This document shows, one piece after another, positions 41,184 through 47,787 of a DNA stretch of 64,000 bases. The position numbers and the translations under genes were made by a program. Below the pieces are notes generated by a model. That model was not told the DNA's origin. It was given only the letters and a program-made list of their open reading frames with translations, and made no database searches. The stretch spans positions 428,091 to 492,090 of the forward strand of contig NZ_WBOM01000004.1 of assembly GCF_008973755.1 (NCBI RefSeq). The letters run 5' to 3'. Source of the stretch: Nitrincola alkalilacustris (GTDB lineage: Bacteria; Pseudomonadota; Gammaproteobacteria; Pseudomonadales; Balneatricaceae). The first letter of the stretch is position 1, and every line of letters starts with the position of its first letter.

Positions 41184-41633
41184 TTAAAGATGATTGATCG
41201 TCACGTCTGCAGTGATCGAGTTACGGATAAAACAGTTGCTGTGGGCGTTGGTATGGATTCTGGATATCGCTTTGGGGTCCGGAATCTTATCGCCACCAAA
41301 GGTGATCTGCGGTGACAGCACAATGCGCGTCACCTCCATCCCTTTTTTATCGTTGCGCTCCAGATAGCCGACCGGATTGTCTTCATAGGAATCGACCTGA
41401 TAACCCTGGAATTCGGCGATCGCCAGAAAAAACAGCATATGGCAGCTGGACACCGCACTGACCAGCATCTGCTCAGGATCTGCGCAGTTCGGGTCACCCT
41501 TGAACTCAACTGATGCGGAAACATCCACCTGCTGACCACCATTCAACATAACCTGATGATTACGTGAGTAGGTGCCTGCCTCGGACTCATGAGGGTTGCG
41601 CTGCCAACTGATAACGGACTGATGTACTGACAT
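41184..41633 (-). CDS. OsmC/Ohr-family protein
   Basis: A 149-residue protein of the OsmC/Ohr family of thiol peroxidases. Both cysteines expected of the family are present: one in SAVSSCHMLFFLAIAE near residue 73 and one in HSNCFIRNS near 137. The ATG at 41633 has AAAGGA 9 nt upstream; an 11-codon longer frame is less likely. It lies 59 nt after purU and 42 nt before the crotonase gene. A role against reactive sulfur or peroxide by-products of the pathway is inference only. Confidence 0.85.
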   Translation of the reverse strand: MSVHQSVISWQRNPHESEAGTYSRNHQVMLNGGQQVDVSASVEFKGDPNCADPEQMLVSAVSSCHMLFFLAIAEFQGYQVDSYEDNPVGYLERNDKKGMEVTRIVLSPQITFGGDKIPDPKAISRIHTNAHSNCFIRNSITADVTINHL

Positions 41634-41692
41634 GAATAATTGTCCTTTGATCTGATTGATATTCACTCTGTGGCATGGTTAGTGCCTGAAGC

Positions 41693-42565
41693 TCAGTGCC
41701 CAGGGAATACAACGGTTTTATTGCCGTTGAGGAAGCAGCGCTTCTCGACATGCAACTTGATCGCCTTGGCCAGCATCAATCGCTCGGTGTCACGCCCTTT
41801 AGCCACCAGACGCTCTGGCGTATAGGTGTGATCGACCTGCTCCACGCCCTGAGTGATGATCGGGCCCTCATCCAGATCTTCGCTGACGTAATGCGCCGTT
41901 GCCCCGACCAGTTTGACACCCTTCTCATAGGCCTGATGGTAAGGCTTGGCACCCTTGAAACCCGGCAGCAGGGAATGGTGGATATTGATGGCACGTCCGT
42001 GAAGCTTCTTGCACATATCCTCAGACAACACCTGCATGTAGCGCGCCAGCACAACCAGGTCGGCTTCGGTCTCCTGAATAATCTCCCACATCTGCGCTTC
42101 CTGTTGCGCCTTGGTTTCTGCAGTGACCGGCAGGTGGTAATAGGGGATGTTGTACCAGTCAGCCAGCCTTTTCAGATCCGGGTGATTGGAGATGATCGCC
42201 GGAATCTGGATATTAAGCGCACCGGTACTGTGACGATGGAGCAGATCCTGCAGGCAGTGATCATACTTGGATACCAGAATCACCACCTTCTCAGGATTTG
42301 CCAGATCACGCAGATCCCACTCCATATCAAAGGCTGCACCCCTGTCGGCAAGCTGGCTACGCAGATCGTCCTCAGAAAACCCATCTCTGCCGACGTAATT
42401 AAACTCAACACGGAAGAAAAAGCGGCTGGTGTCGGCATCATCAAAGGTATGCATCTCATATGCATAACATTCGTGCCGATACAGGCTGCCGATTATAAGA
42501 TCGAGCACACCCAGTTTGGTTGGAGAGCTGCCGGTCAGTATGTAGGTTGTTGTATTGGTATTCAT
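41693..42565 (-). CDS. purU: Formyltetrahydrofolate deformylase PurU
   Basis: Hydrolyses 10-formyl-THF to formate and THF. The N-terminal 85 residues are an ACT-type regulatory domain, and the rest is a formyltransferase-fold catalytic domain. The catalytic Asn-His-Asp set is visible in AINIHHSLLPGFKGA and YVSEDLDEGPIIT. An AAAGGATC site precedes the ATG. It is the first gene of the leftward purU-osmC-crotonase-ligase unit. With FolD and the MTHFR-like protein nearby, it completes an oxidation route from methyl-THF to formate. Confidence 0.95.
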   Translation of the reverse strand: MNTNTTTYILTGSSPTKLGVLDLIIGSLYRHECYAYEMHTFDDADTSRFFFRVEFNYVGRDGFSEDDLRSQLADRGAAFDMEWDLRDLANPEKVVILVSKYDHCLQDLLHRHSTGALNIQIPAIISNHPDLKRLADWYNIPYYHLPVTAETKAQQEAQMWEIIQETEADLVVLARYMQVLSEDMCKKLHGRAINIHHSLLPGFKGAKPYHQAYEKGVKLVGATAHYVSEDLDEGPIITQGVEQVDHTYTPERLVAKGRDTERLMLAKAIKLHVEKRCFLNGNKTVVFPGH

Positions 42566-42690
42566 TCTGCTGATCCTTTAATTTTTTTCATTCGCCAAAC
42601 TGATGTTGCTGCAGAGGCCGACTTCGCATGCCCCTCTTCTCTGCCTGCCCTTCCCGTTGAGATGAGTAGGTTGGTATGACTCACCGCTGA

Positions 42691-42807
42691 AAGCGCTTGC
42701 ACAGAGAAAATGATATGAGAATTCGGTCGATCGAGAGGCCTAAACAAAGGCTGTAAAAGCAGGCAATCGGACTTGTTTTTTTTGTCCTTTAGACTGTTTG
42801 GACCAGT
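42691..42807 (-). promoter_or_regulatory. Regulatory module copy A (upstream of purU)
   Basis: This 117-bp segment matches 46162-46278 at 90 of 117 positions without gaps by hand alignment. Shared blocks are TGATATGAGA (which reads CATATCAT, -10-like, on the minus strand), GAGGCCTAAACA, CAATCGGACTTGTTT, and a dyad at 42790-42805 (TAGACTGTTTGGACCA). It ends 126 bp before the purU ATG and has the same orientation relative to its gene as copy B. Confidence 0.8.
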
Positions 42808-43001
42808 ATTGGAATGAGTGCTGAAAACTGTGCGACAAGAGTCCTGATGATGATATGGAGCAGCATGAAGTCAGACGCAACATGAGGCTCAAGCCAACGA
42901 ATCCACGCTGACCGGTGATGATGCATGAGGGAAGCAGATCTTGGGAAGTTGCAGCAGACTCAATGACATAGAGCTACTGACATAGAGTTACTGCATAAGA
43001 T
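42808..43001. other. Remainder of the purU-folD gap
   Basis: With copy A and the flanking stretches this makes a 482-bp gap without a gene. It holds a 14-bp tandem repeat (TGACATAGAGCTAC at 42964-42977, then TGACATAGAGTTAC at 42978-42991). No reading frame of note is present. A small RNA ending at the next hairpin is possible but unsupported by a clear promoter. Confidence 0.4.
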
Positions 43002-43041
43002 AAGCCGTGCTGAGCGAAGTGACTTCACTCCACGGCTTTTT
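43002..43041. terminator. Hairpin between folD and regulatory module A
   Basis: AAGCCGTG at 43002-43009 pairs with CACGGCTT at 43031-43038, with an inner AGTGA/TCACT stem. On the plus strand it is followed at once by TTTTTAAT (good rightward terminator). On the minus strand it lies 10 nt after the folD stop with a broken T-tract. Confidence 0.7.
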
Positions 43042-43047
43042 AATATA

Positions 43048-43941
43048 TCAGGCTGTCAGACCATCAGGTTCGGGAAGGGAGTGCATTCGGCAACATGCTG
43101 TCAGGGTATTGGCCAGAAGACAGGCAATAGTCATCGGCCCTACGCCACCGGGCACAGGCGTGATGGCCCCTGCAACTTCCTTGGCTGAGTCGAAATCCAC
43201 ATCACCGACCAGCCGTGTCGTGCCATCGCTCTGCTCAATACGATTGATCCCCACATCGATCACCGTAGCACCAGGCTTGATCCATTCGCCCTGGACGAAC
43301 AGTGGCCGACCTACAGCGGCAACAACGACATCTGCACCACGCACGATCTCCTGCAGATTTCGTGTGCGTGAGTGGACTACAGTCACTGTACAGCTATCTC
43401 TCAACAATAGCTGTGCCATGGGCTTTCCCACTATGTTCGAACGCCCTATGACCACCGCATTCAGGCCAGACAGGCTGCCGCAAAATTCGCGCAGTAGAAT
43501 CAGACACCCCAGCGGGGTGCAGGGCACCATGCCCTTCTGCCCGGTTGCAAGCAAACCGGCATTGGAGATATGAAACCCGTCCACATCCTTGGTCGAATCA
43601 ATTGCATTGATCACCAGGGCTTCGTCGAGATGTCCCGGCAAGGGGAGCTGGACGAGAATGCCGTGCACCTTCGGATCGGCGTTGAGCTGACCGATCAGAG
43701 CCAATAACTCTGCTTCTGTGGTATCAGCAGGCAGCTTATGCTCATAAGAGTTCATGCCTGCCTCAAGGGTTTGCTTCCCCTTAGAGCGTACATAGACCTG
43801 TGAGGCCGGATCTTCACCCACCAGCACTACGGCAAGGCCAGGGGTGATACCGTATTGCCGTTTGAGATGCGCGACATGTATGGCTATCTTTTCACGCAGC
43901 GTGGCTGCAAATGCCTTGCCGTCGATGATCTGTGCAGTCAT
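43048..43941 (-). CDS. folD: Methylene-THF dehydrogenase / methenyl-THF cyclohydrolase FolD
   Basis: A bifunctional folate enzyme converting 5,10-methylene-THF to 10-formyl-THF with NADP+. The family signatures are [14 protein letters not shown] near residue 50 (with the active-site lysine), [12 protein letters not shown] near 98, and [19 protein letters not shown] and [12 protein letters not shown] in the NADP domain. Length is 297 residues. AAGGAGA precedes the ATG. It lies 31 nt after the MTHFR-like gene, as the third gene of the methyltransferase unit. The product feeds PurU, encoded next. Confidence 0.95.
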   Translation of the reverse strand: MTAQIIDGKAFAATLREKIAIHVAHLKRQYGITPGLAVVLVGEDPASQVYVRSKGKQTLEAGMNSYEHKLPADTTEAELLALIGQLNADPKVHGILVQLPLPGHLDEALVINAIDSTKDVDGFHISNAGLLATGQKGMVPCTPLGCLILLREFCGSLSGLNAVVIGRSNIVGKPMAQLLLRDSCTVTVVHSRTRNLQEIVRGADVVVAAVGRPLFVQGEWIKPGATVIDVGINRIEQSDGTTRLVGDVDFDSAKEVAGAITPVPGGVGPMTIACLLANTLTACCRMHSLPEPDGLTA

Positions 43942-43972
43942 GTGGTCTCCTTTTTGGTTTTATTGCCTACGC

Positions 43973-44899
43973 TTACGCGAAAGATACAGGCCGTCCAGCA
44001 GCGCCGCCATTCTCAGTGACCCAGTTCGCATTATTTTCTATCCCGCCCAACGGAAAAAAGTGTACCTGCTCAATGCCGAACCCCGGATAGCGTGCCTTAT
44101 GGGTAGCAAGCTCGATCAGCAGCTCGGTGGGCTCATAGGGCAGAAGCAGCTTGGTGACATCCTTAGCCCTGCGTTGCAGCACACGCATGCTGGGACCGAC
44201 ACCACAGGATACCGCATACTTGATCAGGGTATGAAGCTTGGCTGGACCCGCCAGGCCGATATGGATTGGCAGATCGACTTTCTCCGCTGCCAAACGGTCG
44301 GCCCAGTCGATGACCGGAGCTGCTTCAAAGCAGAACTGAGTCGTGATCGCCACATCTGCATCAGTCCGCTCGGAAAAAGCCTTTTTCCACTTCATCGCCT
44401 GCATCACCATCCTGTCGGAACCATCGGGGTCGATATCCCGATTCCCTTCGGGATGACCCGCGACATGCAGATGAGTGAACCCATCAAACAGACCTGATTC
44501 AAGCATCTGCATGGAGCTTTCGAACTCACCCACCGGAGCAGCAAGCCCTCCACCCAGCAGCAGAGCCTGTGTGACGCCTGCCTCACCCTGATATTGAGCG
44601 ATCCACTCAGCCAACTCGGCGCGATCCCTGACGATGCGAGCAGGAAAGTGCGGCATGACCGGGAAGCCCTCATCCGCCAGACGTCGTGCAGTACGAATCA
44701 TATCTTCGATAGGCGTGCCTGCAATATGGGCCACATAAACACGGGTACCCTTCGGTAGAATATCACGGAAGCTCACCACCTGGTCAGCGGTCCGTGGCAT
44801 GACCTCAATAGAATAGCCGCTCAGAAAGCTCTCCAGCAACCGGGATGTCTGATCCTCTGTGCCGGCAGCAGGTTTGTTAAGAAAAGATAACAGCCCCAT
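43973..44899 (-). CDS. Methylenetetrahydrofolate reductase-like protein
   Basis: A 308-residue barrel of the MTHFR superfamily, near the length of E. coli MetF. The catalytic-glutamate strand reads YSIEVMPRTADQV near residue 32, in place of the usual FEFFPP. The strand that normally ends in LRGD reads ALLLGGG near 118, so the flavin-site aspartate is missing. C-terminal parts such as QFCFEAAPVIDW and IHIGLAGPA match the family. It sits between the methyltransferase and folD genes, so it most likely oxidises 5-methyl-THF to methylene-THF, the reverse of MetF. That direction is inference. Confidence 0.83.
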   Translation of the reverse strand: MGLLSFLNKPAAGTEDQTSRLLESFLSGYSIEVMPRTADQVVSFRDILPKGTRVYVAHIAGTPIEDMIRTARRLADEGFPVMPHFPARIVRDRAELAEWIAQYQGEAGVTQALLLGGGLAAPVGEFESSMQMLESGLFDGFTHLHVAGHPEGNRDIDPDGSDRMVMQAMKWKKAFSERTDADVAITTQFCFEAAPVIDWADRLAAEKVDLPIHIGLAGPAKLHTLIKYAVSCGVGPSMRVLQRRAKDVTKLLLPYEPTELLIELATHKARYPGFGIEQVHFFPLGGIENNANWVTENGGAAGRPVSFA

Positions 44900-44953
44900 A
44901 ATTCTCTCCTGTGTGCTGGTGGGTGGTGAGACCCCGTTGTGTATTGACTGAGA

Positions 44954-46105
44954 TCAGGTTGCCGCGATCTTTTTGTTGGGATCAAAGAAAGGCTTATCGA
45001 CAACAGTGGCTGTTGTAATTCCACTTGGTGTCTCGACGTCAAAGCTGGTGCCAAGCGCAGCAAAGTCGACACCGACCATCGCCAGTGCAATATTCTGTTC
45101 AAGACGCGGAGAAAATACGGCAGAGGTCACCTTGCCTACCTGCTTGCCATCCTTCTCCAGTGCCCAGAATCTGGAGTTGGGCCCTGCCAGAGCGGGACCA
45201 TCGATCACCAGACCCACCTGCTTGCGCGAGACACCCGTTTCACGAATTCGCTTCAGTGCAGCCTTGCCGATGAAGTCAGCTTCCATATCCAGCTCCACCA
45301 GACGATCCAGGCCCAGCTCATAAGGATTGGTGTTGATATCCATATCCGCATGGTAGGACAGCATGCCACCCTCAATACGGCGAATGGTGGAGGTGTGACC
45401 CGGCTGAAGACCGAAGGGAGCACCAGCAGCCATGATCTTTTCCCACAGCTCATCACCTTTGGATCCATCCAGCAGATAGAGCTCATAACCCAGCTCACTT
45501 GACCAGCCGGTCCGGGATACGATCAACGGGATACCGTCCAGTTCATACTCACGCAGCCAGTAATAGCGCAGCTCGGTGATGCTGTCGCCGAACAGCGCCT
45601 GCATGATTTTGCCAGACTGAGGACCCTGCAACTGAAGCGGTGACACATCCGGTTCGCGGATGGTGACATCCAGACCCGAGTTGACTGCAACGCCTTGCGC
45701 CCACAGCAGAATGTCGCTGTCAGCCAGAGAGATCCAGAAGCGATTTTCTTCCAGTCGAAGCAGAATGGGATCGTTCAGTATGCCACCCTCGGCATTGGTG
45801 ATAAGAACATACTTGCACTGACCTACCGCACACTTGGACAGATCTCGTGGCGTCAACAGCTGAGCAAATTTTGCAGCGTCGGGGCCGGTGATCTCCACCT
45901 GACGCTCAACCGCAACATCGCACAGGATGGCGGAGTTCACCAGATTCCAGAAGTTCTGCTCGGGATCACCGAAGTCACGCGGGATATACATGTGGTTATA
46001 TACCGAGAAGCCTTTCGCGCCCCAGCGCACGGTCGCATCGAAATAGGGTGACTTCCGTATCTGTGTACCAAAGCCAAATTCTTGTTTTTGTGTCTGCATA
46101 CTCAT
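44954..46105 (-). CDS. DmdA/GcvT-family THF-dependent methyltransferase (DMSP demethylase-like)
   Basis: A 383-residue aminomethyltransferase-fold protein that moves a methyl group from a donor to THF. The N-terminal part with SVYNHMYIPRDFGD, CDVAVERQVEITGPDA, TPRDLSK and GGILNDPILLRL resembles DMSP demethylase DmdA more than glycine-cleavage GcvT (NDP instead of DD in the folate segment). It differs from well-known DmdA proteins at TGWSSELGYELYL, where they have SGWSKQGGYE. The family is firm and DMSP is the leading donor; betaines, N-methyl amino acids or O-methyl donors are not excluded. ATG codons at 46105 and 46099 are both plausible. It heads the unit with the MTHFR-like gene and folD. 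Confidence 0.8.
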   Translation of the reverse strand: MSMQTQKQEFGFGTQIRKSPYFDATVRWGAKGFSVYNHMYIPRDFGDPEQNFWNLVNSAILCDVAVERQVEITGPDAAKFAQLLTPRDLSKCAVGQCKYVLITNAEGGILNDPILLRLEENRFWISLADSDILLWAQGVAVNSGLDVTIREPDVSPLQLQGPQSGKIMQALFGDSITELRYYWLREYELDGIPLIVSRTGWSSELGYELYLLDGSKGDELWEKIMAAGAPFGLQPGHTSTIRRIEGGMLSYHADMDINTNPYELGLDRLVELDMEADFIGKAALKRIRETGVSRKQVGLVIDGPALAGPNSRFWALEKDGKQVGKVTSAVFSPRLEQNIALAMVGVDFAALGTSFDVETPSGITTATVVDKPFFDPNKKIAAT

Positions 46106-46161
46106 TTCCCAACCCTCATGTTGTGAGACCACGCCCTGTGGGTGAGATGACACACCACAGC

Positions 46162-46278
46162 AAGCGTTTGAACTGATAAAATGATATGAGAATTACGCCA
46201 ATAGGGAGGCCTAAACAGAGGCCACTGAAGCTGACAATCGGACTTGTTTCAGGCATCCTTTAGTCCGTTTGGACTAGT
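46162..46278 (-). promoter_or_regulatory. Regulatory module copy B (upstream of the DmdA-like gene)
   Basis: The second copy of the 117-bp module, starting 57 bp before the DmdA-like ATG. It contains the same TGATATGAGA, GGAGGCCTAAACA and CAATCGGACTTGTTT blocks. Its dyad TAGTCCGTTTGGACTA at 46261-46276 has perfect 6-bp arms. It lies in the 335-bp gap between the methyltransferase and the divergent Lrp-like gene, so it could serve both. Confidence 0.8.
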
Positions 46279-46440
46279 GCTGAAACGAGCAGAGAAAATA
46301 GCGCTGAGAGGCCCTGATCAACATTACCGGAAGCGACATCATCAGCAGGCTGGCTGGTTTGCAAATAGATATGAATGTATGCTGCCCCCTCATACTGCTT
46401 ATGCTGTGCGAATGTATTGGCAAACCGAGCTCATGAAAAC
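46279..46440. other. Remainder of the gap before the Lrp-like gene
   Basis: This stretch completes the 335-bp gap. No gene or clear hairpin was found. Just before the regulator start it contains in-frame ATGs at 46375 and 46433 that lack good ribosome sites. Confidence 0.4.
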
Positions 46441-46941
46441 ATGAAAAAAATGCTACTGGACGCAGTGGATGTCCGAATTTTGAGCGCTGTGCAGCAGCAC
46501 GGACAAATCAGTAAAACCAGACTGTCAGAACTGGTTAACCTGTCGCCGACACCCTGCTGGCTTCGACTGGAAAAGCTCAAAAAATCCGGGCTGATCACTG
46601 GCTATCGCGGAGATATTGCCGTCGATAGGATGCTGGATCTGACCCGGGTTTTTGTTACGGTTTCACTGAAGACACATAACAGATCTGATTTCGAGCGGTT
46701 TGAAAAGTGCATTCAGAGCATCGACGAGATCGTGGAATGCAGCGCAACAGGTGGTGGTTCAGATTATGTGATGAAAGTCATCACCACCAGTCTGCAGGAG
46801 TTTCAAAACCTGATCGAGGAGTTACTCTCAAAAGAGATAGGGATCGAGCGCTATTACATTTACGTAGTGACCAGAAACATCAAATCCACGCCCATTAATC
46901 TGTTGAAGTTAATGGATAAAAAGAAAGAATCTGGCATTTAA
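46441..46941 (+). CDS. Lrp/AsnC-family transcriptional regulator
   Basis: A 166-residue regulator. Residues 5-65 are an AsnC-type helix-turn-helix (VDVRILSAVQQHGQISKTRL, then LVNLSPTPCWLRLEKLKKSG), and 75-155 a ligand-sensing RAM domain (ATGGGSDYVMKVITTS). The start at 46441 gives the normal family N-terminus, although the ribosome site is weak; a 22-codon longer frame exists. It is divergent from the DmdA-like gene with module B between them. Regulation of both folate units is likely inference from this layout. Confidence 0.88.
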   Translation: MKKMLLDAVDVRILSAVQQHGQISKTRLSELVNLSPTPCWLRLEKLKKSGLITGYRGDIAVDRMLDLTRVFVTVSLKTHNRSDFERFEKCIQSIDEIVECSATGGGSDYVMKVITTSLQEFQNLIEELLSKEIGIERYYIYVVTRNIKSTPINLLKLMDKKKESGI

Positions 46942-46980
46942 TATTGCCCTGAGCCCATCACGATCCAGAGCGCTGCAAAA

Positions 46981-47787
46981 TCAAAGCCCCTTCAGTTTGG
47001 CCTGATTCCAGTACTGGTCCAGCTCTTCCAGCGTAAACGCCTGCCAGGGACGACCCGACGCCTTCACCTGATCCTCGATATGGCGAAAGCGTCGCTCGAA
47101 CTTGGCATTGGTGCCGCGCAGCGCCTGCTCCGGTTCAACCGACAGGTGACGGCACAGGTTGACCTGAGCAAACAGCATGTCACCCATCTCATCACGCACG
47201 GCATCGTGATCCTGTTCGCGGATCGCTTGCCTCAGTTCAGCCAGCTCCTCTTCAATCTTGTCCAGCACTTTGTCGGCTTCATCCCAGTCGAAGCCTACCT
47301 GTGCAGCACGCTTTTGCAGTTTGAGCGCACGGTTCAGGGCAGGCAGGGCCTGAGGAATTTCATCCAGCACGCGATCTCTGGATTTAGCCTGCCGCTCGTC
47401 CTGCTTGATGCTCTCCCAGTTCCGGTTCACCTGCTGCTGATCGACTACTTCAGTCGACCTTACACCACGCAACTCCCCGTCTGGAAACACATGAGGGTGG
47501 CGCCTGAGCAGCTTACTCACCAGTTGATCGATAATCTGAGAAAAGTCGAAGCGATTCTCCTCCTGCGCCAGCCGTGCATAAAACACGACCTGAAACAGCA
47601 GGTCACCCAGCTCATCCTGGAGATGGGTCCAGTCGCGCCGCTCAATCGTATCCACCACTTCATACACCTCCTCCAGCGTATGGGGTACGATCGAGTCGAA
47701 AGTCTGCTCCAGATCCCAGGGGCAGCCGCCATCAGGATCACGCAGCCGGCTCATCAGGTAGAGCAGATCATCCAGTGTGTAGCTCAA
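46981..47787 (-). CDS. mazG: Nucleoside triphosphate pyrophosphohydrolase MazG
   Basis: Hydrolyses NTPs to NMPs and PPi and in E. coli tempers the stringent response. Two MazG repeats are seen: the first with RLRDPDGGCPWDLEQTFDSI and EEVYEVVDTI (EExxE metal motif), the second with QVGFDWDEADKVLDKIEEELAEL near residue 160. Length is 268. It overlaps the relA stop by 4 nt and so is translationally coupled to the ppGpp synthetase, the arrangement seen in relatives. Confidence 0.95.
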   Translation of the reverse strand: MSYTLDDLLYLMSRLRDPDGGCPWDLEQTFDSIVPHTLEEVYEVVDTIERRDWTHLQDELGDLLFQVVFYARLAQEENRFDFSQIIDQLVSKLLRRHPHVFPDGELRGVRSTEVVDQQQVNRNWESIKQDERQAKSRDRVLDEIPQALPALNRALKLQKRAAQVGFDWDEADKVLDKIEEELAELRQAIREQDHDAVRDEMGDMLFAQVNLCRHLSVEPEQALRGTNAKFERRFRHIEDQVKASGRPWQAFTLEELDQYWNQAKLKGL

